A stretch of 64,000 nt of DNA from the NCBI RefSeq assembly GCF_007827595.1, contig NZ_VISR01000033.1, forward strand, positions 54,986 through 118,985. Reading direction: 5' to 3'. A model generated the notes under the pieces. That model worked only from the letters and a program-made list of their open reading frames with translations. It was not told the origin of the DNA and searched no databases. The position numbers were made by a program, and so were the translations under genes. The stretch comes from Streptomyces sp. BK340. GTDB lineage: Bacteria > Actinomycetota > Actinomycetes > Streptomycetales > Streptomycetaceae. This document shows, piece by piece, positions 35,535 to 44,636 of this stretch (position 1 is its first letter; the number at the start of each line of letters is the position of its first letter).

Positions 35535-36410
35535 ATGGACCTTCCGATCGTCGTCGGCGTCGATGGTTCCGAGCCGAGCCTGCGGGCCGTGGACTGGGCG
35601 GCGGACGAAGCCGCCCTGCGCGGCGCGGCACTCAGGCTGGTGTACGCATCGCTGTGGGAGCGCAACGAAGGCGCCTCTCTCGCGCACGACCTCGGCAGGC
35701 CGTCGCAGGCGGTGATGGCGGAAGACATCGTGGACACCGCCGAGCGGCGGGCCCACCACCGGCAGCCGGGCATCGAGGTGACCACCGACGTGCTCGCCGA
35801 GGAGCCGGAGTACGTGCTCGTGCGGGAGAGCCGAACAGCCCTCGCGGTGGTCATGGGCTGCCGTGGCCGCAGCAGCATGACCGAAGCACTCCTGGGCTCC
35901 GTCGGCGTCATGGTCGCGGGCCACGCGCACTGCCCGGTGATCGTGCTGCGCGGCAGCCACGACGACCGGGCCCGCTCCGGGGCGCGCGGTCGCATCGTCC
36001 TGGGCGTCGGCGAGAAGCCGACCGGATCGGCCGCCGCCGTGCGGTTCGCCGCGGAAGAAGCCCTGCTGCGCCGCGTGCCGCTGGAGGCCGTACTGGCCTG
36101 GCGCCGGCCCGCGCACCAGACCACGGGCCATCCGCTGGTCGTCGGCGAACCGGCACACCAGCACGAGCAGGAAGCCGGGGAAGCACTGGCGGAGGCGCTG
36201 CGCGAGGTGCCGGCCGACCTGCGGGTACAACGCCGTACGGTCGAGGCCCACGCCCGCGACGCGCTGCTGGCCGCCTCCCGCGAGGCCGACCTGTTGGTGG
36301 TCGGTGCCCGGCAACGCCACGGCCACTTCGGCCTCCAGCTCGGCCGCGTCGCCCACGGGGTGCTGCATCACGCCGCATGCCCGGTGGCCGTCGTACCGGA
36401 ATGTGACTGA
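35535..36410 (+). CDS. tandem universal stress protein (two UspA domains)
   Basis: A 291-residue paralogue of the preceding USP. It starts MDLPIVVGVDGSEPSLRAVD. ATP-loop regions are VVMGCRGRSSMTEALLGSVG with CPVIVLRG in domain 1, and VVGARQRHGHFGLQLGRVAH with CPVAVVPE in domain 2. The ATG follows AAAGG closely. It lies 174 bp after the first USP on the same strand. Similar paired Usp proteins occur in DosR/DevR-type regulons. Confidence 0.92.
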   Translation: MDLPIVVGVDGSEPSLRAVDWAADEAALRGAALRLVYASLWERNEGASLAHDLGRPSQAVMAEDIVDTAERRAHHRQPGIEVTTDVLAEEPEYVLVRESRTALAVVMGCRGRSSMTEALLGSVGVMVAGHAHCPVIVLRGSHDDRARSGARGRIVLGVGEKPTGSAAAVRFAAEEALLRRVPLEAVLAWRRPAHQTTGHPLVVGEPAHQHEQEAGEALAEALREVPADLRVQRRTVEAHARDALLAASREADLLVVGARQRHGHFGLQLGRVAHGVLHHAACPVAVVPECD

Positions 36411-36644
36411 CCACGGCAAGCGCCGCTTTGTCACTGCCGGCAGCAGGTCCACGGCATCTTCGCCCGCAGAGCGAGGACCGCCCGGGGCGCTGCCGCCGCA
36501 CGCCTCCGGCCGGGACGGGCACCCTTCGGACCACGGCGAGGACCGGACGGCCCGAGCGCACACCTCGCCCACCGCCCAGACTGGATGTGCGGGGCAGTCC
36601 CGGCATCGCGCCGGCACCCGGCCCGCGCCCTTCGTCGTAGGCGC

Positions 36645-36660
36645 CGGGACCCGGGTCCCG
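36645..36660. promoter_or_regulatory. 16-bp perfect palindrome before the alcohol dehydrogenase
   Basis: CGGGACCCGGGTCCCG lies 29 bp upstream of the alcohol dehydrogenase ATG. It shares GGGACC/GGTCCC half-sites with the palindrome at 34379-34397 but has no central spacer. It may be a regulator site or overlap the promoter; G/C palindromes arise more easily by chance in this genome. Confidence 0.4.
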
Positions 36661-36688
36661 CGGCAGACCGACGAGGGTGAGGAGCGTC

Positions 36689-37759
36689 ATGAAAGGCTTC
36701 GTCTTCCAAGGTCCCGGTGAGGCTTCCTGGCAGGACGTCCCGGACCCCGCAGTCAAGGAACCCACCGACGCGATCGTGAAGGTCGGTGTCGCGACCATCT
36801 GCGGGACGGACCTGCACATCCTCAAGGGAGATGTGCCCGAGGTGCGTCCCGGAACGGTGCTCGGGCACGAAGCCGTCGGTGAGATCGTCGAGGTCGGCGG
36901 CGACGTACGCACCGTCCGGCCCGGAGACCGGGTGCTGATGTCCTGCATCACCTCCTGCGGCCGGTGCCGGTTCTGCCGTGACGGCAGCTACGGCCAGTGC
37001 CGGGGCGGCGGGGGCTGGATCCTGGGTCATCTGATCGACGGCACCCAGGCCGAGTACGTCCGCGTGCCCTTCGCCGACCTGTCCGTCCACCCGCTGCCCG
37101 GTGCCCTCCGCAGCGAGGACGCCGTGCTGCTCGCGGACATCTTCCCGACCTCCTACGAGGTGGGCGTGCGCAACGGGCACGTACGCCCCGGCGACACCGT
37201 GACCATCGTCGGAGCAGGCCCCATCGGGCTCGCAGCGATCGCCACGGCCCGGCTGTTCTCGCCCGAGCGGATCATCGCCGTGGACCTGACCCCGGCCCGG
37301 CTGGAGGCGGCCCACCGGCTCGGCGCGGACGCGGTGGCGGACGTCCACGAGGCTCCGGCCCAGCTGGTCGCCGACCTGACCGACGGGCTCGGCGCGGACG
37401 TGGTCATCGAGGCGGTCGGTGTCCCGGAGAGCTTCGAGCTGTGCACCCGCATGGTCCGCCCCGGTGGGCACGTGGCGAACGTGGGTGTGCACGGCAGGCC
37501 GGCCACGCTGCACCTGGAAGACCTGTGGATCAAGAACGTGACGATCACGACCGGTTTGGTGGACACCTCCTCCACTCCCATGCTGCTGCGGATGGCCGCC
37601 GCCGGGCGCCTTCCCACTGGGCAGCTGGTCACCCACACCTTCCCGCTCGAGCAGATGGAGGAGGCGTACGAGGTCTTCTCCAGGGCCGGCGAGACCGGCG
37701 CGCTCAAGGTGGTGCTCGGCGGGGAGCAGCACGCAGTAGTAGCAGTGCCCGCGGCCTGA
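36689..37759 (+). CDS. zinc-dependent alcohol dehydrogenase family protein
   Basis: This 356-residue MDR enzyme has the catalytic zinc motif ICGTDLHILKGDVPEV with GHEAVGEI. Its structural zinc loop has four Cys (SCITSCGRCRFCRDGSYGQC). The NAD-binding fold is TVTIVGAGPIGLAAIATARL. The ATG has TGAGGAG 8 bp upstream. Such ADHs are part of hypoxia/dormancy gene sets with USP and CBS proteins. It probably oxidises or reduces a small alcohol/aldehyde or threonine-like substrate. Confidence 0.92.
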   Translation: MKGFVFQGPGEASWQDVPDPAVKEPTDAIVKVGVATICGTDLHILKGDVPEVRPGTVLGHEAVGEIVEVGGDVRTVRPGDRVLMSCITSCGRCRFCRDGSYGQCRGGGGWILGHLIDGTQAEYVRVPFADLSVHPLPGALRSEDAVLLADIFPTSYEVGVRNGHVRPGDTVTIVGAGPIGLAAIATARLFSPERIIAVDLTPARLEAAHRLGADAVADVHEAPAQLVADLTDGLGADVVIEAVGVPESFELCTRMVRPGGHVANVGVHGRPATLHLEDLWIKNVTITTGLVDTSSTPMLLRMAAAGRLPTGQLVTHTFPLEQMEEAYEVFSRAGETGALKVVLGGEQHAVVAVPAA

Positions 37760-37822
37760 CGAGAAGAGGGCGAGACGACCACTCGGGCGAGAGGACTGCT
37801 CAGCGGCCCCGGTGAGTCAGAA

Positions 37823-38473
37823 CTACTCGGCGGCGCCGGTGAGTCGGCAGTCCACGCCCACCACGCCCTCGACGCCCCGCACGAGACGGACGGCGAGCGG
37901 AATCCGGCTGGCGTCCGGCACTCGTCCGGTCAGCGTGGCGACGCCCTCGGTGACCATGATGTGCACGGGCTCGACCGGATCCGGGAAGAGGATGTCGACC
38001 ACGTCGCGCCGGATGTCGTCGGCGAGGTCCTTGTCCGGGCGCAGGAACACCTTGAGCAGGTCGCCGCGGCTGACAACGCCTTCGAGCAGCCCCTCGGCGT
38101 TCACCACGGGAAGCCGCTTGACGTTGCGCAGGGCCATGATGCGGGCCGCCTCGGCGAGCGTGGCGTCGGCGTGGACCGTGACGGCCGGGGCGCTCATCAG
38201 TTCCTCGGCCCGGACCCCGCCGGCCTTGGCCATGTCGGACAGCCGACGCAGCTGCGTGAAGCGGTCCGGATCGCTGTCCCGGAACTCCTCCTTGGGCAGC
38301 AGATCGGCCTCGGACACGACCCCGATCACCCGGCCGTCCCCTTCCAGCACGGGAAGGGCACTGACCTTCCACTGATCCATGCGCTCGACGATCTCCTTGA
38401 ACGGAGCCTCGCGGCCCACGGCGACGACGGCATGCGTCATCACGTCACTCACTCGGTGCGGGCTGCTGCGCAT
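37823..38473 (-). CDS. CBS-domain pair plus BON domain protein (paralogue)
   Basis: The 216-residue protein has the same architecture as the protein at 33610-34266: CBS 1 (VSDVMTHAVVAVGREAPFKE, GRVIGVVSEADLL), CBS 2 (LMSAPAVTVHADATLAEAAR, RLPVVNAEGLLEGVVSRGDLL) and BON (VHIMVTEGVATLTGRVPD). GAGGAGG lies before the ATG. It follows the cyclic-nucleotide-fold gene by 26 bp on the same strand. The duplicated USP/CBS modules suggest a segmental duplication in this island. Confidence 0.9.
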   Translation of the reverse strand: MRSSPHRVSDVMTHAVVAVGREAPFKEIVERMDQWKVSALPVLEGDGRVIGVVSEADLLPKEEFRDSDPDRFTQLRRLSDMAKAGGVRAEELMSAPAVTVHADATLAEAARIMALRNVKRLPVVNAEGLLEGVVSRGDLLKVFLRPDKDLADDIRRDVVDILFPDPVEPVHIMVTEGVATLTGRVPDASRIPLAVRLVRGVEGVVGVDCRLTGAAE

Positions 38474-38499
38474 GCTGTCCTCCTCGCGGGGCCGGGCGG

Positions 38500-38958
38500 T
38501 CATACCAGGCCGCCGCTGCCGTAGGGGGCGTAGAGGTCGAGCAGCCGGACGCGGGAGGCATGCAGCCGCTGGGCCACCACGCGTCCGATCCAGACCGCGA
38601 TCGCCCGCCCGAACTCGGGATCGGCGGCGCACATGTCCCGGACCGCCTCGGCGTCGAACTCCCATGCCCGCACCGGGCTCGTCGCCTGCGCGCCCAAGTG
38701 CCAGACGTACGGCGGGAAGTGCCAGGACCAGCCGACCAGTTCGCCGTGCCCGAGCGACTCGATGACGGCGGGACGACGGCCGGGCACACGCAGGTCGAGC
38801 GCGACGGTCCCGGTCCGCACGATCCAGAAGCGGTCCGCGCGCCGGCCCTCCTCGAACAGGTGGGTGCCGGCCTCGAAGGAGACCTCGCGGGCGAGGCACA
38901 TCAGCCGTTCGCGGTGCTCGGGCTCCAGAGCCGTGGTCAAGGTGGTGGCGGAGGTCAT
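38500..38958 (-). CDS. cyclic-nucleotide-binding-fold protein without HTH (Crp-like)
   Basis: A 152-residue protein with a cNMP beta-roll: EVSFEAGTHLFEEGRRADRFWIV, GTVALDL, AVIESLGHGELVGWSWHF and VRAWEFDAEAVRDMC. A dimerisation-type helix follows (IAVWIGRVVAQRLHASRVRLLDL), then the chain stops. Crp/Fnr regulators are about 220 residues with a C-terminal HTH; here there is none. The cAMP phosphate-binding Arg motif is not evident either. GGGAG about 8 bp upstream supports the start at 38958. It may be a redox or ligand sensor acting through partners rather than DNA. Confidence 0.82.
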   Translation of the reverse strand: MTSATTLTTALEPEHRERLMCLAREVSFEAGTHLFEEGRRADRFWIVRTGTVALDLRVPGRRPAVIESLGHGELVGWSWHFPPYVWHLGAQATSPVRAWEFDAEAVRDMCAADPEFGRAIAVWIGRVVAQRLHASRVRLLDLYAPYGSGGLV

Positions 38959-39091
38959 CGCACGGGCTCCCTTCATGCTCCCTGCTTCCAGGGTGGGCGC
39001 GTCCGTGCCCGTCCGCCACGGGCCGCTCGGATCCGACGAGGGCCTTTCGGCCCATGGGGCCCGGCATCCGGGATGAGCGGCCCGCGCAGGA

Positions 39092-39604
39092 TCAGGAGCC
39101 GTCCTTCGCGCCTGTCGCCGTCTTCGAGTAGGCGTCGTGCCAGGCGGCCTTCGCGCCGGAGTCGCCGATCCGGTAGACGTCCACGACCGCCCCCGCTGCG
39201 ACGGCGAGCGAGAGCACGCCCACGACGATGCGAACAGGGAGAGCGGACCAGCGCCTGCCGCCGCTCTGCCCAGGCTCCGCAGGAGCGTGCCGCCCCGCCC
39301 ACCAGACTGCCGCTGCCAGCACGAACAGGCCCAGGGCCCAGGGCAGCAGCCCGTCGCCCAGCTCGGTGTGCCGGCGTACCAGCGCGTCGTCGTCCACGTG
39401 CCGTTCGAGCCACTCACCGGCGTGCGTGGTCAGCGGCACACTGATCAGAGCGAGCAGAGCCAGGAGTGGCAGCAGCGGGCCCAGCCGCCGGGCGGCGCGC
39501 GGCCACAGCGCGGCTGTGACCAGGGCCAGTGCGGTCAGGGGTATCAACACGACGACCACATGCACCAGCAGGACGTGGGCGGGCAGACCGTTGACCAGAT
39601 TCAT
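39092..39604 (-). CDS. DUF2231-type membrane protein
   Basis: A 170-residue protein with four hydrophobic segments: residues about 8-30, 42-58, 85-105 and 124-145. It opens NLVNGLPAHVLLVHVVVVLIPL with His residues in the membrane entry, typical of DUF2231 proteins, which are often annotated as redox or heme-binding membrane proteins. Its position beside the stress island suggests a membrane redox role, but this is inference. Confidence 0.82.
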   Translation of the reverse strand: MNLVNGLPAHVLLVHVVVVLIPLTALALVTAALWPRAARRLGPLLPLLALLALISVPLTTHAGEWLERHVDDDALVRRHTELGDGLLPWALGLFVLAAAVWWAGRHAPAEPGQSGGRRWSALPVRIVVGVLSLAVAAGAVVDVYRIGDSGAKAAWHDAYSKTATGAKDGS

Positions 39605-39656
39605 CGAGGCGCTCCTGAGGGGTGGGGCCCGTCACCCTGGCACAGCAAACTCTCAG

Positions 39657-40208
39657 TCACCTCTGAGACAGGGCGTCGTCGAGAGTGATCCAGTAGCGGC
39701 GCTTGACCCCGGTTTCGGTGCTGCGTACATCTTCCAGAACGCCGCCGTTGCTTTCGATGGTGCGTGCCGAGCCGACGTTGCCGTCGTCACAGGTGAGCAG
39801 GACCCGGTCCAGACCGAGCCCCGGTGCCTTGAGCAGAACCGCTCCCAGCGCCCACGAGGCCAGTCCGCGTCTCCTGGCAGAAGGCCGGACGCTGTAGCCG
39901 ATGTGTCCGCCGCCTTCCAGCAGAAAGGCGTTCAGATAGTGCCGAAGGTCGATGGCCCCGAGGTACGTCTCGTCGTCGACGATCCACCAGTGGGTGGCGT
40001 GGACGCGTCCTTCCCCCATGGGCAGCGACCGGTCCGACTGCTGTCGCAGTCGCTCGACCCATGAGGCGAACCCTGCCGGGCTGCCGAGGTCATCGTCACC
40101 GACCAGACGCAGACCGGCCCCGTCCTGATGAGCACCAGGCTGCCACTCGTCACGCGCCGTGAGCCAAGAGGAATGCAGCCGTTCCGTGGGAGTGATCAGT
40201 TCAGCCAT
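39657..40208 (-). CDS. GNAT-family N-acetyltransferase
   Basis: The 183-residue protein shows the acetyl-CoA binding region HIGYSVRPSARRRGLASWALGAVL (motif A, R-R-x-G-L-A) and LLTCDDGNVGSARTIESNGG (motif B). The substrate is unknown. It is monocistronic-looking with its own start at 40208. Confidence 0.88.
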   Translation of the reverse strand: MAELITPTERLHSSWLTARDEWQPGAHQDGAGLRLVGDDDLGSPAGFASWVERLRQQSDRSLPMGEGRVHATHWWIVDDETYLGAIDLRHYLNAFLLEGGGHIGYSVRPSARRRGLASWALGAVLLKAPGLGLDRVLLTCDDGNVGSARTIESNGGVLEDVRSTETGVKRRYWITLDDALSQR

Positions 40209-40425
40209 GCGAGGGACGGTACACCCGGACCCCCTGTGTGATCAGGCATTTTCTCCCCCGCACGCGCGGCCTGCCTGGGCCGCAGCCTCGCCGCGAGGCG
40301 GGGGAGCACGGGATCGTGTTTCCGTAGAGGGGACGAGTGGCCCGGTTCCTGGACTACGCCAGGCCGTGGCACGGAACGGTTGGGCTCAGGTGTGAGCCGC
40401 GTATCCAGGAAGGAAGGCTGACGTC

Positions 40426-40719
40426 ATGGTCTGGGCATCGTGGACCACCCCCGGGGTCTTCAGCGGCCGGGGCGGCGCATGTACCGACGAGGCGGGGGTC
40501 GTGACCGGCGACCTGACCGTCCACACCACCTGGGACGGCAACGAAGCCGACGTGACCGTCCAGTACACCGGCACCTCCGAATGGTTCACTCTCACGGGAA
40601 GCCCCGCGCCCTGTCATTCGGAGCGGGAGAGCCGGAATCTGCATCAGGCGGTGGTGGCGGCCGTCAGAGCAGGTGGCGGAGTCACCATTGAACAAGGTCA
40701 CGTCAGGGAGACAGCCTGA
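40426..40719 (+). CDS. small hypothetical protein, 97 residues
   Basis: Begins MVWASWTTPGVFSGRGGACT, with an AGGAAGG ribosome site 8 bp upstream. It has a beta-rich centre (VTGDLTVHTTWDGNEADVTVQYTG) and a helical end. No family is recognised. Regular codon bias supports coding. Confidence 0.6.
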   Translation: MVWASWTTPGVFSGRGGACTDEAGVVTGDLTVHTTWDGNEADVTVQYTGTSEWFTLTGSPAPCHSERESRNLHQAVVAAVRAGGGVTIEQGHVRETA

Positions 40720-40744
40720 CACGGGGGCGAGGGACCCGGCTCGG

Positions 40745-41812
40745 TCACCCGGGAGCCGACGTGTTGCCGAGCGCGGGTGCCGGGTCCGGGTCGTTGGCAT
40801 TGAAGGTGCGGCGATAAGCGGCGGGTGAGACCCCGAAGGCCGTTCTCATGTGCGCGCGCAGGGAGTTGGCCGTGCCGAAGCCGGCCCGGTGCGCGACCAG
40901 GTCGATCGGCAGGTCGGTGGTTTCCAGCAGTTGTCTGGCCAGTTCCAGGCGCTGCGCGGTGAGCCATTGCACCGGGGTCATGCCGACCTCGTCGCGGAAC
41001 CGGCGCGTGAAGGTGCGCAGGCTCATCCGGGCGTGTTCGGCGAGCTGGCCGAGAGTCAGCGGTTCGTCGAGGTGTTCCAGGGCCCAGGCGCGGGTGGTGG
41101 TCGTACTGGCGGTGGTGGGTTCGGGCACCGGGCGGTCGACGTACTGAGCCTGTCCGCCGTCCCGCCAGGGAGGTACGACACACATGCGGGCGGCCCGGTT
41201 GGCGGCCGCTGTGCCGTGGTCGCGGCGGATCATGTGCAGGCACAGGTCGACGCCGGCGGCGACTCCGGCGGAGGTGAGAACGTCGCCGTCGTCGACGAAG
41301 AGGACGTCTTCGTCGACTTTGACGTTCGGGTAGGCGCGGCGGAACTCGGGGGCCAGGTTCCAGTGGGTCGTGGCGGGCCGGCCGTCGAGCAGCCCGGCTG
41401 CGGCGAGCACGTAGGACCCGGTGCAGATGGAGACGAGTCGGGTGCCGGGGCGGATGCCGGCGATGGCGGCGGTGACGTCGGGGGGCAGGGGGCCGCCCCG
41501 GCCCAGTTCGGGCATCGCGTGGGTGGGCGGCAGGATCACGGTGTCCGCGGCGGCCAGGGCCTCGGGTCCGGCGGCGGGCTGCACGGTGAAGCCCGCGTCG
41601 CTGAGCACGGGGGCGCCGTCGGCGGTGCAGACGGTGACGTCGTAGAGCGGCCGGCCCTCGGCGTCCTCCACGCTGCCGAAGACACGGGAGGGGATGCCGA
41701 GCTCGAAGGGCGGGACGCCGGGCAGGGCCAGGACGGCGATCCGGTGCCGCCGGGGCGTCTCCTTCGCCCGCTTCCGCTCGTTCTCCATGATCGGGCCCTG
41801 CATCTCGCTCAT
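40745..41812 (-). CDS. GlxA-type AraC-family regulator (DJ-1/PfpI + AraC HTH)
   Basis: The 355-residue protein has an N-terminal DJ-1/PfpI-like domain (RIAVLALPGVPPFELGIPSR, then SICTGSYVLAAAGLLDGRPATTHW with the nucleophile-elbow Cys). Its C-terminal double HTH is AraC-type (LTLGQLAEHARMSLRTFTRR, FRDEVGMTPVQWL and AHRAGFGTANSLRAHMRTAF). It is divergent from the quinone-oxidoreductase-like gene at 41943 with 130 bp between, so it probably controls it. Confidence 0.93.
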   Translation of the reverse strand: MSEMQGPIMENERKRAKETPRRHRIAVLALPGVPPFELGIPSRVFGSVEDAEGRPLYDVTVCTADGAPVLSDAGFTVQPAAGPEALAAADTVILPPTHAMPELGRGGPLPPDVTAAIAGIRPGTRLVSICTGSYVLAAAGLLDGRPATTHWNLAPEFRRAYPNVKVDEDVLFVDDGDVLTSAGVAAGVDLCLHMIRRDHGTAAANRAARMCVVPPWRDGGQAQYVDRPVPEPTTASTTTTRAWALEHLDEPLTLGQLAEHARMSLRTFTRRFRDEVGMTPVQWLTAQRLELARQLLETTDLPIDLVAHRAGFGTANSLRAHMRTAFGVSPAAYRRTFNANDPDPAPALGNTSAPG

Positions 41813-41942
41813 GGCCAGATCCTGTCACATAGTGGCCAGGCGGCCAACGCCATGGCGGGCCGGGGTGCCGGATCGTGGACTGCGTCGCGCCGGGGACGTC
41901 CCGGCGACGAGCTGATCGAGACGAAAGAGCGAGGCGGACAGC

Positions 41943-42866
41943 ATGCGTGCGGTGGTCGTGGAGCAGTGGGGCGGAGCCGAGAACCTGGTCGAGCGCGAGG
42001 TCGAGCGCCCCGAGCCGGGACTGGGTGAGGTTCTGGTCCGGGTGCACGCGGCCGGGGTGAACCCGGTGGACTGGAAGACCCGTGCCAGCGGGGCCCTGAT
42101 CGAGTGGGGTGCCGTGCCGGTGGTGGGCTGGGACGTGTCCGGCACGGTCGAGGCCGTCGGCCCCGGCGTCGGGGTGTTCCAGGTCGGTGACGACGTCTTC
42201 GGGATGCCGCTGTTCCCGCGCCAGGCGGGCGGCTACGCCGAGTACGTGGTGGCGCCGGCCCGGCATCTCGCCCCGAAGCCGGCGGGCCTGTCCCACGTGG
42301 AGGCGGCGGCGCTGCCGCTCGCCGCGCTGACTGCCTGGCAGGCCCTCGTCGACGCGGCCCACGTGCGTCCCGGCGAGCGGGTGCTGGTGCACGCCGCGGC
42401 CGGCGGGGTGGGCCACCTCGCGGTGCAGATCGCCAAGGCCCGAGGCGCGTACGTGATCGGCACGGCCAGCGCCGCGAAGCATGACGTGGTGCGACAGCTG
42501 GGCGCGGACGAGGTGGTCGACTACCGGTCGGTCCGGTTCGAGGACGTCGTCGGCGACATCGACGTAGTGCTGGACGGGCTCGGCGGTGAGACGGCCGAGC
42601 GCTCCCTGAAGGTGCTCAGGGCCGGCGGCCGGCTGATCACCCTGCCCGGCCCGGACGACGTGCCCGCCGTCCATGACGGGGTGCGGGCGACGTGGGTCCT
42701 GGTCGAACCGGACCACCTGGGCCTGCGCGAGATCGCCGCTCTGGTGGAGCGGGGTGCGCTGAGGCCGGTGGTCGAGACGGTCCTGCCGCTGGAGGAGGCC
42801 GCGAAGGCCCACGAGATCGGCGAGCAGGGCCGTACGACCGGCAAGATCGTCCTGACGGTCGCCTGA
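41943..42866 (+). CDS. NADP-dependent quinone-oxidoreductase-like MDR enzyme
   Basis: This 307-residue protein starts MRAVVVEQWGGAENLVEREV. It has the GroES-like part with NPVDWKTRASG and no catalytic Cys/His zinc set. The nucleotide fold is RVLVHAAAGGVGHLAVQIAKARGAYVIGTAS. It fits zinc-free NADPH:quinone reductases acting on quinones or enones. The divergent GlxA-type regulator is the likely control. Confidence 0.9.
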   Translation: MRAVVVEQWGGAENLVEREVERPEPGLGEVLVRVHAAGVNPVDWKTRASGALIEWGAVPVVGWDVSGTVEAVGPGVGVFQVGDDVFGMPLFPRQAGGYAEYVVAPARHLAPKPAGLSHVEAAALPLAALTAWQALVDAAHVRPGERVLVHAAAGGVGHLAVQIAKARGAYVIGTASAAKHDVVRQLGADEVVDYRSVRFEDVVGDIDVVLDGLGGETAERSLKVLRAGGRLITLPGPDDVPAVHDGVRATWVLVEPDHLGLREIAALVERGALRPVVETVLPLEEAAKAHEIGEQGRTTGKIVLTVA

Positions 42867-42870
42867 TCCG

Positions 42871-42900
42871 GTCGGATCTGGTCCGGTCGGATCTGGTCCG
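42871..42900. repeat. 15-bp tandem repeat, two copies
   Basis: GTCGGATCTGGTCCG occurs twice head to tail directly after the stop of the MDR gene, with partial extra units (GATCCG before, GTCCGG after). It is short and probably arose by slippage. Confidence 0.7.
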
Positions 42901-42941
42901 GTCCGGCGGGGGTCGTGGGCGCGCGGCACACCAGCGGCCGC

Positions 42942-43104
<163 letters not shown>

Positions 43105-43239
43105 ACGACGCTGCGCCTCCCCGGCCCCGACGCCGCGTCCCACGGCAGTTTGTGACAACCGCTGACTGGGCAATGCACCGGCCGCCCTCTACCCTCTGTG
43201 CCCGACCTCGGCCTCTTCCCCCAAGGAGGGCGTACGAAG

Positions 43240-44424
43240 ATGAGACGTGGAACGGACGGCACGGGCTTACGGCGTTCGGCGGCCGGTCTGGTCGCTCTGG
43301 TACTCGCCGTCGCGGCCCTGGTGACCGGCGGCGGCCCTGCACAGGCGGCCCCGGCCGGCCGGGCCTCGGCCGCGACGGTGGACCTGTCGCGATGGATGGG
43401 CGACATGCACGACTATCTCGACAACCGGCCGCTCAACCGGATCGCGATGCCCGGCAGCCACGACTCCGGCAGCTGGAGCATCCCCGCCGACCCCGCCCTG
43501 TGCACCAGCGGCTGGTCGTACAACGTCGCCAAGCTCGACGCGCGGCTGGCCGCCAGCATCTCGCGGGCCCAGAGCGACAGCCTCACCGGCCAGCTCGACG
43601 AGGGCGCCCGCTACCTCGACCTGCGGCTGTGCTTCGAGGGAGGACAGTGGAGGACCTTCCACGGCGCTCCGATGGGCGGACCGTTCTTCGACGATGCCTC
43701 GGGTGAGGCGGCCTCCCTCAAGCGCTGGATCGACGAGCACCCTTCGGAAGTCGTCGTCATCAGTGTGTCGGCTGCCGTTCCTGCGGGCACCGACGCCGCG
43801 GAGCCCGTGTCCAGGTTGCGGGACCTGTTCGGTTCCCGTGCCGCCCTGCGGACCGAGCTTTCCCCGACCTCCACCTACGGTGACTTCATGAGGGCCAAGA
43901 AGAACGTCGTGCTCGTCGACTCCTCCGCGGGGGTCGACCAGCCCTGGGCCTGGCACGCGGACAGCGTCTCCGACCGCGGCAGCTACCCGGCGGGAGACCC
44001 GTCCTGGTGGGAGATCCTCAAGGCCTTCTTCAACGGAAGCCCGCCGCAGCAGATCTACGACCAGACGCTGTCCCTCAACCAGGCGGCCCTCGCCCGCGAC
44101 CCCGGAACGGACGCCGGCCGGTTCTTCGTGCTGTCGAGCATCGTCCAGCCGGATCTGCAGATACCCCAGCTGTTCCTGATCCGGTTGCTCTCGCCGTTCT
44201 TTCCGGCGTCCGTCCGGGACAACTACCTCATGTACCTCGCCAGTGGTCTGAACCCCCAGCTGGTCACCAAGCTGAGGACGGACTGGCGGGCGCCCGAACT
44301 GGCCCGCAACATGAACATCGTGTCGATCGACGACCTGGGCCACCGGCCGCAGGGCGACCTCCAGCGCGCCGTCATCGACATCAACACGCTTCCGGGCCGG
44401 ACTGCTGCCATGCCCACCGGATAG
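43240..44424 (+). CDS. secreted phosphatidylinositol-specific phospholipase C-like protein
   Basis: The 394-residue protein has a Sec signal (AAGLVALVLAVAALVTGGG) with an AQA-type cleavage near residue 36. The PI-PLC X-domain follows: NRIAMPGSHDSGSWSI with the first catalytic His, GARYLDLRL and RTFHGAPMGG with the second. Bacterial PI-PLCs cleave phosphatidylinositol or GPI anchors by acid-base catalysis with these two His. AAGGAGGG lies about 8 bp upstream of the ATG. It could act on host or fungal membranes; that use is inferred. Confidence 0.87.
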   Translation: MRRGTDGTGLRRSAAGLVALVLAVAALVTGGGPAQAAPAGRASAATVDLSRWMGDMHDYLDNRPLNRIAMPGSHDSGSWSIPADPALCTSGWSYNVAKLDARLAASISRAQSDSLTGQLDEGARYLDLRLCFEGGQWRTFHGAPMGGPFFDDASGEAASLKRWIDEHPSEVVVISVSAAVPAGTDAAEPVSRLRDLFGSRAALRTELSPTSTYGDFMRAKKNVVLVDSSAGVDQPWAWHADSVSDRGSYPAGDPSWWEILKAFFNGSPPQQIYDQTLSLNQAALARDPGTDAGRFFVLSSIVQPDLQIPQLFLIRLLSPFFPASVRDNYLMYLASGLNPQLVTKLRTDWRAPELARNMNIVSIDDLGHRPQGDLQRAVIDINTLPGRTAAMPTG

Positions 44425-44636
44425 TCCGTGCTCTCACCCGCAGCCCGCTGGGGCAGCCGCGGATCGTCTCCGGAAACGACGCGTGCATCGGCACCTGCGC
44501 CTTCGTACGGCCCTGGCATTCGCAGCGGCTTCCTCGCCGGTTCCGGGCTCGGGGGCGGCTTTGCCGACATCGCCCGGAAGGCCGAAGGCCGGAGCCCGAG
44601 TGGCGGTACGGCGGCTGCTTTCGGACAGTAGGAACC

